The notes under the pieces were generated by a model. The model did no database searches. It was not told the origin of the DNA and saw nothing but the letters and a program-made list of their open reading frames with translations. From contig NZ_BMTT01000012.1 of the NCBI RefSeq assembly GCF_014649815.1, forward strand, positions 173,465-237,464: DNA of 64,000 nucleotides, in the 5' to 3' direction. This document shows positions 1-10,037 of the stretch, one piece after another. The DNA is from Streptomyces mutabilis. GTDB lineage: Bacteria; Actinomycetota; Actinomycetes; Streptomycetales; Streptomycetaceae. The position numbers were made by a program, and so were the translations under genes. How positions within the stretch are numbered: the first letter of the stretch is position 1; the number at the start of each line of letters is the position of its first letter.

Positions 1-57
1 GCCCTGCGGCTCACCGACGAGGAACTGGCCCTGCTGGACGCTGCCAGGACGGGCTGA
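1..57 (+). CDS. C-terminal end of an unidentified protein (partial)
   Basis: The first 19 codons form one open frame ending in TGA at 55-57. The 18 visible residues end in a helix-like stretch rich in Leu, Asp and Glu (LTDEELALLDAA). Such an ending is common in aldo-keto reductases and other oxidoreductases, but this is too little to name a family. The bulk of the gene lies before the window. A decayed transposase follows directly. Confidence 0.45.
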   Translation, partial: ALRLTDEELALLDAARTG

Positions 58-94
58 CCCCCCGGAGCCTGTCTGTGTCCCGGCTCGGGCTGAA

Positions 95-778
95 GGTTGT
101 CCCGTATGAGGTGGGAGTTGTCCAGAGCGGGCCAGGTCGTGCGGCGATGCCGGGCATGGCCTGGTGAACTCTCCGCCGCCCTTGAGCCGGCAGTCCCGCA
201 GGACCTTCCAGTTCTTCGACGGCGACAGGGCATGCTCCACGTGCGCTCGTACCCGGCTATGGACAGCGTCCCCGCCTCCTGCGACGGGCTGAGGTGGTTC
301 TGGCCTGGTGGTTTGCGGTGCGGGATGAGGAGACCAGTGCCTTGGTAGCCGCCGTCGGCGAGGGTCGGGGTGCCCCGGCAGGCCCGGTCGATGCCGGACT
401 CGGTGAAGGCCCGGCAGTCGTTGCGGCTGCCGGGCAGTGTGAGACCGATGGCCACCGCCAGGCGGCTGTTGGCGTCGATGACGACCTGCAGGTTTGGTCG
501 AGTACCGGTAGTTCTTGCTGGACGCGGCGACACTGCAGTCGCGGGTGGGCGCCAGGGTGCCGTCGACGATGCAGACGGCGCCCTCGCGCGGCCGGCGCGC
601 GGGTGAGATGGCCAGCAGCGGTGCGAGATGGTCCGCGATGCGGTCGGCCGCGGACTCGAGACTCCGAACAACGGCGCCACCTGCCGCAACGTGAGGTTCG
701 TGCGCCAGTGAGCCGCCACCAGTAACACCCGGTCCGCAAGCGACAGCCGCCATGGCCGGCCACGCTGAACGTCGTCAC
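95..778 (-). pseudogene. Degenerate IS5-type DDE transposase
   Basis: Reading the minus strand and hopping frames recovers a typical Streptomyces IS5-family transposase: a helix-turn-helix part (LTLRQVAPLFGVS), a first catalytic block VDGTLAPTRD, a second block LADGGYQGTG, and the C-terminal blocks RAHVEHAL and WKVLRDCRLKG. The frame breaks near 655-665 (after FGVS), near 491-495 (after YRYST), near 285-290 (after QEAG) and again near 130-140. The N-terminal part is missing, so the copy is also truncated at its 5' end. No terminal inverted repeats were found. It is a dead remnant marking an old insertion. The family is clear from the motifs; the exact IS name is not. Confidence 0.75.
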
Positions 779-986
779 CTCGGCACCGCTTCAGGGCGCC
801 GGCGCCCCGTCCGTACGCTCCGCACGGCGACCCCCGCCAGGCGTGGGGGACCTCCGCCAGGCATCGCCGACGCCCACCACCTGGCGTGCGCCGCGCCCAC
901 TCCACGCGGGCCGGCCTCGTAATCCGCCGCGCCACTGCTGCGACCACCCCCCGGGGCCGCCCTGGGGCCTCGCGAGCGGGCAGGCC

Positions 987-1445
987 TCAACAGGTCCAGG
1001 CACCGTCCCGCATGATGTGCCGCTGCTTCAGTTCGTGCACCTCGTGCCACGCCTGGACCGCACGCGGGCGCACCCGGAACCAGGCGTACGACGCGCTGTC
1101 CTCGCGCGGGTCCCAGCCGGTCTTCGCGGCGAACGCGCCGGCCGCGGCGGAGGGGGCCTCCCGGAGGGCGAACGTGTCCACCTCGCCGTCGATCAGCACG
1201 ACGTCCCGGGTGTGCCCGAGCGCCAGCCGCGTCCGGCCGCCGTCCCGCAGGTTGCGGCCGGTCGGGTTGGTGAGCCGTGTGCACAGCCAGACCGACTCCT
1301 CGTGCCACACGAACCACAGCGGGACCATGCACGGCGTCCCGTCGGCGTCCGCCGTGGCCACCCAGATGTCCAGCTCCCGTTCCAGACGGTCGAGCACGTC
1401 CTGCCTGCGCTGTCCGGGTTCGCGCGGCGATGCGGTGATCTTCAT
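987..1445 (-). CDS. Pyridoxamine 5'-phosphate oxidase-like flavoprotein (PPOX class)
   Basis: A 152-residue single-domain protein of the split-barrel PPOX/F420-dependent class. Visible features are an early helix (DVLDRLERELDIWVAT), the strand pair around residues 37-56 (GTPCMVPLWFVWHEESVWLC) and the segment TNPTGRNLRDGGR, where such proteins bind the cofactor phosphate. Members bind FMN or F420; the substrate cannot be read from sequence. The ATG at 1445 is preferred over an upstream in-frame ATG at 1613, because the extra 56 residues are low-complexity and run through the divergent promoter region. It is transcribed away from the glyoxalase-like gene at 1591. Confidence 0.8.
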   Translation of the reverse strand: MKITASPREPGQRRQDVLDRLERELDIWVATADADGTPCMVPLWFVWHEESVWLCTRLTNPTGRNLRDGGRTRLALGHTRDVVLIDGEVDTFALREAPSAAAGAFAAKTGWDPREDSASYAWFRVRPRAVQAWHEVHELKQRHIMRDGAWTC

Positions 1446-1504
1446 GGCCGCGACGGTAGGGGACGGGTCGCTCCCGCGCCTCCGCCCCGAGACCCAGGAG
1501 CGGG

Positions 1505-1530
1505 AGTCCCTGGGCGTAGGCCCAGGGACT
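1505..1530. promoter_or_regulatory. Perfect 11-bp inverted repeat in a divergent intergenic region
   Basis: Arms AGTCCCTGGGC (1505-1515) and GCCCAGGGACT (1520-1530) enclose the 4-nt loop GTAG. The element lies between the divergent PPOX-like gene (start 1445) and VOC gene (start 1591). It could be a protein-binding palindrome or an RNA hairpin in a leader. The AT-richer run just after it (around 1540-1556) is a plausible promoter zone for the plus-strand gene. Confidence 0.4.
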
Positions 1531-1590
1531 GGCGTCCCGCGCGTTTTACGTATAACCTCTCCCGTCAATCGCCCGTCCCGAAAGGTTCCG

Positions 1591-1983
1591 ATGCCGTACA
1601 TCGCCCTGGTCACGCTCGTCGTCGACGACTACGACGAGGCGATCCGCTTCTACACCGAGGCCCTAGGCTTCCACCTCGTCGAGGACACCCCCCGGCCCGA
1701 CGGCTCCCGCTGGGTCGTCGTCGAACCCGGCGCCGGGAGCGGAGGTGCCGCCCTCCTGCTGGCCCGGGCCAAGGGTGAGGTGCAGCGGGCCAGGATCGGC
1801 GACCAGACGGGCGGACGCGTCGGCTTCTTCCTGTACACCGACGACTTCGCCCGCGACCACGCCCGTATGACGGCAGCCGGCGTGACCTTCCTGGAAGAGC
1901 CCCGGCACGAGCCCTACGGCTCGGTCGCCGTCTTCCGTGACCTCTACGGCAACCGCTGGGACCTGCTCCAGCCCGCCGCCTGA
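1591..1983 (+). CDS. VOC (glyoxalase/bleomycin resistance) family protein
   Basis: A 130-residue protein with the two beta-alpha-beta-beta-beta halves of the vicinal oxygen chelate fold: [18 protein letters not shown] near the N-terminus and a second half running from [13 protein letters not shown] to [10 protein letters not shown]. Metal-binding VOC enzymes include glyoxalases, dioxygenases and resistance proteins; the substrate is unknown. The ATG at 1591 immediately begins the first VOC strand ([13 protein letters not shown]), so it is the natural start. It lies 44 nt upstream of adenosine deaminase on the same strand and may share its transcript. Confidence 0.85.
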   Translation: MPYIALVTLVVDDYDEAIRFYTEALGFHLVEDTPRPDGSRWVVVEPGAGSGGAALLLARAKGEVQRARIGDQTGGRVGFFLYTDDFARDHARMTAAGVTFLEEPRHEPYGSVAVFRDLYGNRWDLLQPAA

Positions 1984-2027
1984 CGTCCTCACCCTTCGCC
2001 CACCGACCCGACGAGGAACGCCCAGCC

Positions 2028-3107
2028 ATGTCATCTACGCGCATAGACGCGCAACTCATCCGCCGCCTCCCCAAGGCGGTCCTGCACGACCACCTCGACG
2101 GCGGCCTGCGCCCCGCGACCGTCGTGGAACTGGCCGAGACCGTCGGCCACACCCTGCCCACCACCGACCCCGACGAACTGGCCGCCTGGTACTACGAGGC
2201 CGCCAACTCCGGGGACCTGGTGCGCTACATCGCGACCTTCGAGCACACCCTCGCCGTGATGCAGAGCCGCGAGGGTCTGCTGCGCACCGCCGAGGAGTAC
2301 GTCCTCGACCTCGCCGCCGACGGCGTCGTCTACGGCGAGGTCCGCTACGCCCCCGAGCTGATGCTGAAGGGCGGTCTGGCCCTTGCGGAGGTCGTCGAGA
2401 CCGTCCAGGAGGGGCTGGCCGCCGGCATGGCCAAGGCGAAGGCGGCCGGCACGCCGGTGCGAGTCGGCACCCTGCTGTGCGGCATGCGCATGTTCGACCG
2501 CACCCGCGAGACCGCCGACCTCGCGGTGGCCTTCCGGGACGCGGGCGTCGTCGGCTTCGACATCGCGGGCGCCGAGGACGGCTTCCCGCCCGCCGACCAC
2601 CTCGACGCCTTCGAGTACCTGCGCCGCGAGAACGTGCCGTTCACCGTCCACGCCGGCGAGGCGCACGGGCTGCCCAGCATCCACCAGGCTCTCCAGGTGT
2701 GCGGAGCCCAGCGCATCGGGCACGGCGTGCGCATCACCGACGACATCCCCGACCTCGCGGCCGGCAAGCTCGGCCGTCTCGCCGGTTGGGTGCGCGACCG
2801 CCGGATCGCCCTGGAGATGTGCCCGACCTCCAACCTCCAGACCGGTGCCGCCACCTCGATCGCCGAGCACCCCGTCACCGCGCTCAAGGACCTCGGTTTC
2901 CGTGTCACCCTCAACACGGACAACCGCCTCGTCTCCGGCACGACGATGACCCGCGAGATGTCCCTGCTCGTCGAGCAGGCGGGCTGGACCGTCGAGGATC
3001 TGCGCACGGTCACGGTGAACGCGGTGAAGAGCGCCTTCATCCCGTTCGACGAGCGCAGGGCCCTGATCGAGGACGTCGTCCTGCCGGGTTACGAAGCCGC
3101 GCTCTGA
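2028..3107 (+). CDS. add: Adenosine deaminase
   Basis: A 359-residue cytosolic zinc enzyme that deaminates adenosine or deoxyadenosine to inosine in purine salvage. Zinc and substrate motifs are in order: HDHLDGG (His20, His22), HAGEAHG (about His207 and Glu210), HGVRI (about His231) and NTDN (about Asp298). NTDN replaces the NTDD of many other deaminases and is the form I associate with actinobacterial enzymes. Length is normal for the family. The 3' end overlaps the convergent DinB-like gene by 19 bp. Confidence 0.93.
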   Translation: MSSTRIDAQLIRRLPKAVLHDHLDGGLRPATVVELAETVGHTLPTTDPDELAAWYYEAANSGDLVRYIATFEHTLAVMQSREGLLRTAEEYVLDLAADGVVYGEVRYAPELMLKGGLALAEVVETVQEGLAAGMAKAKAAGTPVRVGTLLCGMRMFDRTRETADLAVAFRDAGVVGFDIAGAEDGFPPADHLDAFEYLRRENVPFTVHAGEAHGLPSIHQALQVCGAQRIGHGVRITDDIPDLAAGKLGRLAGWVRDRRIALEMCPTSNLQTGAATSIAEHPVTALKDLGFRVTLNTDNRLVSGTTMTREMSLLVEQAGWTVEDLRTVTVNAVKSAFIPFDERRALIEDVVLPGYEAAL

Positions 3108-3604
3108 AGGAGCCCGCGCGCATAGGCGGCCTGTCCCACGTGCTGGAGATCGTCGGACAGGACGCTGACCAGGCGCGCGCCGAGCGTGACCGGCGGGTCC
3201 CAGTTCTCGTCCACGATCCGCTCCAGGTCCTTGGCGGCCAGGGAGCGCAGAGCCCCGAGCGTCTGCTCGTGCACCGCGTCGTAGTAGCCGGTCAGCAGGT
3301 CGGGGGAGTCGACCCGGACCTTCGTGACCTTCGCCGGGCTGTGGCCGTACCCGGTGTCGAGGCGGGGCAGGCCGAGCCCGAAGCGCTTCTCCCACTCCCC
3401 GGTCAGCCACACCTGATCGAGCCCGAAGGCGTCCGCGACGTGGTCGTCCTGAACCCGGGTGAGGTGCCAGACCAGCCACGCGACGGAGTTGGTGTCGTCG
3501 GCCGGGCGGGCGTTCAGGTCGTCGGGGTCCAGGCCCTCGACGGCGGCGTGGACTTCTTCCTGGATGCGGCCGTAGGCCTCGATGAGGATGTCCTTCGCAT
3601 GCAT
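3089..3604 (-). CDS. DinB-superfamily (DUF664-like) protein
   Basis: A 171-residue all-helical protein resembling DinB/mycothiol-dependent enzymes. It has the typical [18 protein letters not shown] segment carrying likely metal-ligand histidines, and a matching C-terminal histidine in [14 protein letters not shown]. In this superfamily three histidines hold a divalent metal, and some members use mycothiol, the actinobacterial thiol. The substrate is unknown. It converges on adenosine deaminase with a 19-bp overlap and is followed on its 5' side by a LysR gene in the same direction. Confidence 0.8.
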   Translation of the reverse strand: MHAKDILIEAYGRIQEEVHAAVEGLDPDDLNARPADDTNSVAWLVWHLTRVQDDHVADAFGLDQVWLTGEWEKRFGLGLPRLDTGYGHSPAKVTKVRVDSPDLLTGYYDAVHEQTLGALRSLAAKDLERIVDENWDPPVTLGARLVSVLSDDLQHVGQAAYARGLLQSAAS

Positions 3605-3629
3605 GCGTCCACCATCGCGCAGTCCGTAC

Positions 3630-4514
3630 TCAGCCGCTCGCCGTTTCCAGCAGCCCCATGAGCGCCCGCGCCGCCGGGCTGGTGGACTGGGCCGGCGGCA
3701 GCAGCGCGATGGTCTCGTACGCGCACTCGTCGCCGTACGAAAGGGGCAGCGAGGTCAGGGAGGCCCGCTTGTGCCGGAAATGGCGCGGCACGACCGCGAT
3801 GCCGAGGTTCTCGTCGAGCAGGTCCAGCAGACCGTGCACGTCGTTCACCTCCAGCGCGACGGTCCGACGCACCCCCGCCTCCGCGAACGCGGTGTCCGTG
3901 ACGCGGCGCGGGCCCCAGTCGGGGTGGAAGTCGACGAACACCTCGTCGGCCAGGTCCCGCGGGGTCAGCACCGCCCCGTGCGCCGCCAGGCGGTGCTCGG
4001 GGTGGCAGAGCACCGTCATCGGCTCGCCGGCCAGCGACACGGATCGCAACTGGTCCGAGTCCGCCTGCGTCCGGTAGGCGAAGGCCAGGTCGAGCCGCCC
4101 CGCCGCGACCTCCTCCGCCAGCTCGCCCGAGCCCGCCTGCCGCAGTCGGATCTCCACGTCCGGATGCCGGCGCCGGAACGCGGCCAGCAATCCGGCGACC
4201 GGCACCCCGGCGACGCACTGCTCGGAGCCCAGCGACAATGTGCCGCGCAACACGCCCTGCACCGCGGCGACGGCCTCGTGCGCCGAGCGCACCTGCGCGA
4301 GGATGCGCTGCGCCTCGCCCAGCAGCGCCCGCCCCGCCTCCGTCAGCGTCACCCGGCGGGTCGTGCGCACGAACAGCGGCGCCCGCAGCTCCCGTTCCAG
4401 CGCCCGGATGGAAGCGGACAGACCGGACTGGGACACCAGCAGCCGTTCGGCCGCACGGGTGAAGTGCTGGTCCTCGGCGACGGCCACGAAGTGCTGGAGA
4501 TGACGCAGTTCCAT
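3630..4514 (-). CDS. LysR-family transcriptional regulator
   Basis: A 294-residue regulator. The N-terminal winged helix-turn-helix (about residues 1-60) reads MELRHLQHFVAVAEDQ and then RLLVSQSGLSASIRALE. It is followed by the periplasmic-binding-protein-like effector domain. The gene is divergent from the aldo-keto reductase at 4642, with a 127-bp gap holding both promoters. This is the standard LysR arrangement, so that reductase is the likely target. The effector molecule is unknown. Confidence 0.93.
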   Translation of the reverse strand: MELRHLQHFVAVAEDQHFTRAAERLLVSQSGLSASIRALERELRAPLFVRTTRRVTLTEAGRALLGEAQRILAQVRSAHEAVAAVQGVLRGTLSLGSEQCVAGVPVAGLLAAFRRRHPDVEIRLRQAGSGELAEEVAAGRLDLAFAYRTQADSDQLRSVSLAGEPMTVLCHPEHRLAAHGAVLTPRDLADEVFVDFHPDWGPRRVTDTAFAEAGVRRTVALEVNDVHGLLDLLDENLGIAVVPRHFRHKRASLTSLPLSYGDECAYETIALLPPAQSTSPAARALMGLLETASG

Positions 4515-4641
4515 GACTCAGAAGCGTAGCCGCACAATCCCATCGGATTCTTCTGTTGGACCACTGCTCGCAGGTCACGCCAGAGTGGGAGGCGGTTACG
4601 CACAAGCCCCGTACCCGGGTGCCAACCCCTCTGGAGTCGCG

Positions 4642-5634
<993 letters not shown>

Positions 5635-5690
5635 GGACGCTCGGCCGAGCCGTTCCTCGAGTAAGCGTCGGAACCGATCGCCGACGACGG

Positions 5691-6071
5691 TCACGCTCCG
5701 GCGGGCACCCGGTCGAGGAAGCCGAACACGGACCGGATCCGGTCCTCGCCGTCCAGCGTGACCACGTCGGATCCGGCCACGGGTGCCGAGCCGTCGGCCT
5801 CGCTCACCAGTTCCCAGGAGAAGCGCGCCGTGTCGTGGTGCCCGTCCACGGCACTCGAGAGCCGGAAGACGAAGCCCGGGAACTGCTCGTGCGCCGCCGT
5901 GATCACGGCCGCGATCTGCTCGTGGCCGCGGACGTCCGCCAGGGGGTCGGTGTAGCCGCCGTCATTGGTCCAGGCCGCGGCGACCGCCTTGGCCAGGGTG
6001 TCCGGCCCGGCGTTCCAGGCCTCGAAGTAGCGGGCGACGGCGTCCTCGTAGCGGCGAGTGGTTGCGGACAT
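5691..6071 (-). CDS. SnoaL-like / NTF2-like protein
   Basis: A 126-residue cone-shaped alpha+beta-barrel protein: an N-terminal helix (YEDAVARYFEAWNAG), then strands including YTDPLADVRGHEQIAAVI and FRLSSAVDGHHDTARFSWEL. The fold covers polyketide cyclases, isomerases and many uncharacterised small-molecule-binding proteins. With no pathway nearby, no activity is proposed. The ATG at 6071 is fixed by a GGAGG (minus strand, 6081-6085) about ten bases upstream. Confidence 0.8.
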   Translation of the reverse strand: MSATTRRYEDAVARYFEAWNAGPDTLAKAVAAAWTNDGGYTDPLADVRGHEQIAAVITAAHEQFPGFVFRLSSAVDGHHDTARFSWELVSEADGSAPVAGSDVVTLDGEDRIRSVFGFLDRVPAGA

Positions 6072-6446
6072 GTCGATCAGCCTCCATCGGTGTGAACACG
6101 CAGGTCGGGAACCGGATGCCGGTCGCGGCGACCCGGCACATCGACCATGCCCGCACCCGTACGCACCGTCGATTACCCCGGAGGTCATGCGGGTGCGCCT
6201 CCGAGACCGGGAAGAGGGCGCGCCCGGGGTGATGAAGACAGGATTGCGCGCCGCGAGTTTTCGGCCATCAAGTGCCGTGAATATGCCAGGAGACTGGCCG
6301 GAAATTCATGGTGACAGTGGTTCAGTAGTGAACATACTCACCCTTAGGGCGTCTCACACCACGCGACAGCGCCCTCACGCACAGCACACGAGCCGCACGG
6401 ACGCCATGCCCGACCGGCAGGGGCAGGCGACGGGGGGAGGGGAGCA
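6072..6446. other. 375-bp divergent intergenic region
   Basis: This gap separates the SnoaL-like gene (minus) from the orphan gene at 6447 (plus). It contains the ribosome-binding site of the former and a relatively A/T-rich stretch at about 6235-6350, likely promoter sequence for the latter. I see no convincing gene, RNA or perfect repeat. Short open frames here have poor codon bias. Confidence 0.5.
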
Positions 6447-6857
6447 GTGCACGACGAGTTCCTGTGCCATGTCACCGCCTACGGTGTCTGTGACGGCCGG
6501 CGCATCGGTGTACCCCTGGGAACCTACCGGGCTCCCACCCTCGCCCTCGCCCTGTGGTGGCTGCGCGACCGCGCGTCCTGGATCGCGGAGCGGCTCGATC
6601 CGCAACCCGACACCCCCCACTTACCGCGCGGTGCCCTGACTCCGGTCGCCGACGACGCACCCGACGTGCCGCGCGCCATGCGCGCCTGGTGCGCAGACGA
6701 CGTCCAACAGGAGAGGGCCGCAGACGAGCTGGCCGCGGGGCGCTTGGTGCGCATCGCCACCAGCGACGACACCACCGAGTACGAACTCATGGCGGAGTCC
6801 GTGGACGCGCTGCGCATGCAGCGGGCGTCCCCGCCCCTGGCCGTACCCGTCGCCTGA
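6447..6857 (+). CDS. Hypothetical protein
   Basis: A 136-residue protein that I do not recognise. The GTG start at 6447 follows a strong purine-rich ribosome-binding site (GGGGGAGGGGAGCA). The product starts with a small compact part (HDEFLCHVTAYGVCDGRRIGVP), then a Trp-rich helix (LALALWWLRDRASWI). The second half is acidic and helical, ending in a hydrophilic tail. No signal peptide or membrane segment is seen. Codon bias supports real coding. Confidence 0.6.
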   Translation: MHDEFLCHVTAYGVCDGRRIGVPLGTYRAPTLALALWWLRDRASWIAERLDPQPDTPHLPRGALTPVADDAPDVPRAMRAWCADDVQQERAADELAAGRLVRIATSDDTTEYELMAESVDALRMQRASPPLAVPVA

Positions 6858-6882
6858 GCCGCCCGAGCGCCTTCCGACGGTG

Positions 6883-8169
6883 TCACCCGGACCGAGCAGG
6901 GCTCCTGCCGCCCCGCCGACCCGCCCACCGCGCGAGCGACGCACCGAGGAACCCGGTGACGAACCCCCACGCCAGTGCGAGACCTACCGCACCCCACAGA
7001 CGCGGCCGCAGGAAGAGCCGCCCGGACAGTCCGCCGCCCAGGTCGCCGATGCCGAGCACCGACAGGCCGTAGTGCGCGGAGATCCGGCCGACGAGCCCGA
7101 TCACGAGAACCGTCAGCGCCAGCGCCACGGCCATGTGTACGGCGTGCAGCCAGGCCGGCATTCGGGTCCGGGAGCGGGACGCGAGGACGACCCCGGCCGC
7201 CAGGAGCAGGACCGCCGCGACGACCACGAGCCACCACATCCGCCCGTCGTGCTCGGCGAGCGTGCCCACGTTCAGCGTCGAGACGTCCGGCCCGCGCAGC
7301 ACCTCGTCGAGCACCTGCGGCATCGGCAGCCCGAACGGCCCCTCCACGCGCCCGTCCCAGGTGGCACCGAGGCCGATCGTCAGCGCGAGCCACGCCAGGT
7401 TCGGCAGACCGAGCAGCAGGACGGCGAAGGTGTCGGCGGGGTGCCCCCGCGTCGCCGCGACGACGAGTCCGACGACGACGCCGACGACGACGTACGCGAG
7501 CAGCAACGCGACCATCGCGTACGCCGCCGGCCGCACCGACGTCCGCAGGCGCAGCAGCCGCCCGGGCAACGGGGCCCCGCGCGAGACCAGTAGAGCCGTC
7601 ACGAGCACCCCGGCCAGCCACAGCAGCCCGAAGAGGACGGTCAGCGGCACGTCCGTGGTGAAGCCGACCGTCGGAGTGACGCCGAACAGGTCGCCGAGGT
7701 CGTCCAGGACGCCTTCGCCGAGGGAGACCTCGAACGTCCAGCGGGCGGCGAAGGCCGAGCCGAGGAGGGCGAGCAGCCACAACACGGCGATGCGTCCGGC
7801 CCACCCGGCCAGTTCCGGGGCGCCGGCGACGGCCCGGTGGCGCAGCGGTCGCAGAAAGCCCTGGGCCACCACCAGCGCGCCGGTCAGGGTGACGGACAGC
7901 GGGAGCACGGTCAGCCCCGCGTCGGTGTCGGCGAACCCTCCTGCGTCACCGGACAGTTCCAGCGCGCCGCCCACGGCGGTGACGACGGTCGCCGTGACGA
8001 CCCGGGGGAAGGCGTTGTCGGGCAGGTTCGCGGCGCCGGCCGCCCACAGCCCGAGCGCGGCCACCACCCACATGGCGACCAGCCCGGCCACCACCGTGAC
8101 CAGGGCGTGCGGCCAGCCATGACGGGCGACCGCCTGTCCCGTCGTGCCGGGTGGGGTTCGCGAACTCAC
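6883..8169 (-). CDS. Streptophobe-family integral membrane protein
   Basis: A 428-residue very hydrophobic protein with around ten predicted membrane-spanning segments, beginning with one just after a short polar N-terminus (ALVTVVAGLVAMWVVAALGL). It matches the general pattern of the actinobacterial streptophobe family: a Gly/Ala/Val/Leu-rich membrane region with an extracytoplasmic loop around VGFTTDVPLTV, and a basic C-terminal tail. Function in this family is unknown. It is alone on its strand between unrelated genes. Confidence 0.8.
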   Translation of the reverse strand: MSSRTPPGTTGQAVARHGWPHALVTVVAGLVAMWVVAALGLWAAGAANLPDNAFPRVVTATVVTAVGGALELSGDAGGFADTDAGLTVLPLSVTLTGALVVAQGFLRPLRHRAVAGAPELAGWAGRIAVLWLLALLGSAFAARWTFEVSLGEGVLDDLGDLFGVTPTVGFTTDVPLTVLFGLLWLAGVLVTALLVSRGAPLPGRLLRLRTSVRPAAYAMVALLLAYVVVGVVVGLVVAATRGHPADTFAVLLLGLPNLAWLALTIGLGATWDGRVEGPFGLPMPQVLDEVLRGPDVSTLNVGTLAEHDGRMWWLVVVAAVLLLAAGVVLASRSRTRMPAWLHAVHMAVALALTVLVIGLVGRISAHYGLSVLGIGDLGGGLSGRLFLRPRLWGAVGLALAWGFVTGFLGASLARWAGRRGGRSPARSG

Positions 8170-8356
8170 GTTGCCACGCTAAGCAGCACCGGCCGCGGGC
8201 GCGCGCCGGCAGGACCGTCCGCGTCCGTCGGCCGCACCATCGGGCAGCCCCCGGTCGGCTGGTCGACGCACCGCACGGCCCACCTGGGGCCACGTGCGCC
8301 GTGCGTCAGTCCGGCCGGACCTCAGCCGGTAACCGGGGGTCGCCCGGCGCCGTGGC

Positions 8357-8773
8357 TCAGCCCGCCCGGACGACGAGGGCGTGGTCGCCGAGGCCCAGCA
8401 ACCGGTCGACCGGCACCTCGCCCCGGGTCGTGAGGACCGCGAGGAGACGTCCCGTCTCCGTGTCGAACGCCACGTCCAGCACCGTGCCGTGTTCGGTGCC
8501 CGCGTCGGTCAGGACCCGACGGTCCAGCAGGTCGTGGCACGGCGGGTCGGCGCCCGGGACGGCGTAGGCGGACTCGACCCGGAGGGCGCCCGGGCCGATC
8601 GAGCGCACCGCATCCCAGGGCAGCACCGTCTCCCCGCGCAGGCGGCCCCCGCGGAACCGGACGTGGCTCACCGTGCCGGACGCGGCGTCGGCGGCCAGGG
8701 ACGTCACGGTGCCGAGCGGCCCGGCCCGGGTCGGCGCCAGGACCGGTAGCCCCCGCACCTCGGTGAACAGCAT
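8357..8773 (-). CDS. PRC-barrel domain protein (second of a pair)
   Basis: A 138-residue protein with two PRC-barrel-like beta units. The first is LFTEVRGLPVLAPTRAG with LGTVTSLAADAASGTVSHVRF; the second starts DLLDRRVLTDAGTEHGTVLDVAF. PRC barrels are small beta barrels that often mediate protein or RNA contacts. The ATG at 8773 overlaps the stop of the upstream PRC gene (ATGA), so the two are translationally coupled and the proteins may act together. Confidence 0.75.
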   Translation of the reverse strand: MLFTEVRGLPVLAPTRAGPLGTVTSLAADAASGTVSHVRFRGGRLRGETVLPWDAVRSIGPGALRVESAYAVPGADPPCHDLLDRRVLTDAGTEHGTVLDVAFDTETGRLLAVLTTRGEVPVDRLLGLGDHALVVRAG

Positions 8774-9357
8774 CACGGCAGGGAGCCCTTCCACGGGCCG
8801 GGACCACCACCCACCAGGGCGGTGAAACCGGGGAGGTCGTCGGCGACGTGCCGGAGGGCCGCCCCGGGCAGGACGAGGGACCGGCCGGCGACCGTGAGCG
8901 ACTCGCCGCGCGGCACGTACACCCGGCGCCGATGCCGGGTCCTGCCCGGAACGAACCGTCTGCTCGCCGCCACCCGGAAACCGACGACCCACCCACCGGT
9001 GCCGCCCTCCACCACGACATCGAGCACGGTGCCGACCTCGTCACCGGCCTCCGTAAGGACCCGCGCCCCCAGGACCCGGGCCCGGAGCGTCTGCTGCTGC
9101 GCCGTCATGGCCGCGGCGCTCACCAGGCCCCGCCGGTCGCGGATCATCACCGCGTCGTGCCCCAGCGCCCACACGGCCGACCAGGGCAATCCTTCCTTCA
9201 GCGGGCCCGACAGCAGCCCCCGCCCGCTCAGGGTGAAACCGGTGATCCGGCTCGTGTCGGAGTCGCATACGGTGTCCTTGACGTGAGCCACGGCGTCGCC
9301 GCCGAGGGTGACCACCGGCCGGGTGCTGATGCTTCGCGCGGCCATCAGTTCGTTCAT
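8773..9357 (-). CDS. PRC-barrel domain protein (first of a pair)
   Basis: A 194-residue protein with two PRC-barrel-like halves: ISTRPVVTLGGDAVAHVKD with TSRITGFTLSGRG, then ARVLGARVLTEAGDEVGTVLDVVV with WVVGFRVAASRRF. A basic segment (PGRTRHRRRVYVP) follows and could contact nucleic acid or membrane, which is an inference. The start at 9357 has a GGAAGGG ribosome-binding site on the minus strand. It is coupled by ATGA to the downstream PRC-barrel gene. Confidence 0.75.
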   Translation of the reverse strand: MNELMAARSISTRPVVTLGGDAVAHVKDTVCDSDTSRITGFTLSGRGLLSGPLKEGLPWSAVWALGHDAVMIRDRRGLVSAAAMTAQQQTLRARVLGARVLTEAGDEVGTVLDVVVEGGTGGWVVGFRVAASRRFVPGRTRHRRRVYVPRGESLTVAGRSLVLPGAALRHVADDLPGFTALVGGGPGPWKGSLP

Positions 9358-9513
9358 CGCACGCCCTTCCAGTACCCTCTCCCGGCACCCGGGTTCCCCG
9401 CGCCACTGTGACGATGCCCGCAGTACGAGCCCACGGGGACTGCGACGCCGGGACCGGGGTACGTGGACAGGTGCAGCAGCGTCCGGCCAGTCCGGCTTTC
9501 GAGAGAGAAACGC

Positions 9514-9969
9514 ATGACCGAGTACCTGGACGGGGCAGTGATACCGACTGGTTTCGACGTACCCGTTGAACCGCTGAGGCGGGCGGCACACTACTCCGGT
9601 GAACCGGGGTGCATAGCGCAGGCACGTTCCTTTGCCTCGCTCTTCCTCGACCGGCTCAGGACCGAGTGGTGCGCCAGGATCGGCCCGCGGGCCGACGGCG
9701 CGGTGCTGCTGGTGGTGAGCGAGCTGATCACCAACGCGGACCGGCACAGCAAGGGGCCGTACATCTTGGAGCTGGAGGGCACGCCCGCCTCGGTGGCCGT
9801 CACCGTCTACGACAGCAGCGGCGCCGTGCCCGAGCGTTACCCCCGTGATCCCGAGCGCGTCGGTCGGCACGGCCTGGAGATCGTCCACGCCCTGGCGGAG
9901 GCGGTCGTCGTCGAACGCGTACCGGTCGGGAAGCGGGTCAAGGCCCTGGTGCCCCTCACCGAGGCGTGA
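9514..9969 (+). CDS. Anti-sigma-factor-type ATP-binding protein (HATPase_c_2)
   Basis: A 151-residue RsbW-like GHKL ATPase. The N box is LLVVSELITNADRHSKG, the G1 region is VYDSSG, and the C-terminal part contains GRHGLEIVHALAEAV. Such proteins bind SigB-type sigma factors or phosphorylate STAS anti-anti-sigma proteins. It converges on the SigL-like sigma gene at 10038, only 68 bp away, so it is a candidate regulator of that factor. Streptomyces has dozens of such ATPases, so partnership is an inference. ATG 9514 has a GAGAGAGAAA ribosome-binding site. Confidence 0.88.
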   Translation: MTEYLDGAVIPTGFDVPVEPLRRAAHYSGEPGCIAQARSFASLFLDRLRTEWCARIGPRADGAVLLVVSELITNADRHSKGPYILELEGTPASVAVTVYDSSGAVPERYPRDPERVGRHGLEIVHALAEAVVVERVPVGKRVKALVPLTEA

Positions 9970-9976
9970 ACGCATT

Positions 9977-10035
9977 GCCCCACTTCCAATGCATGGGGCG
10001 GCTTTCGCGTCCGCTTTCCCGGGTTGCCGGGTTTT
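9977..10035 (+). terminator. Hairpins between convergent genes
   Basis: Two hairpins lie in the 68-bp gap between the ATPase and the sigma gene. GCCCCA (9977-9982) pairs with TGGGGC (9994-9999). CCCGG (10018-10022) pairs with CCGGG (10027-10031) and is followed by TTTT, as in a rho-independent terminator for the plus strand. Confidence 0.5.
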
Positions 10036-10037
10036 CC

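Noticed and set aside
95-778. Active insertion sequence
   Set aside because: Several frameshifts, truncated N-terminus and no visible terminal inverted repeats.
2031-3479. A 482-codon minus-strand frame opposite adenosine deaminase
   Set aside because: Adenosine deaminase has all zinc ligands; the opposite frame is repetitive Gly/Val/Asp text.
4513-4641. Longer start of the aldo-keto reductase at ATG 4513
   Set aside because: It would place the LysR promoter inside the coding region and adds non-conserved sequence; TTG 4642 has a GGAG and starts at the conserved part.
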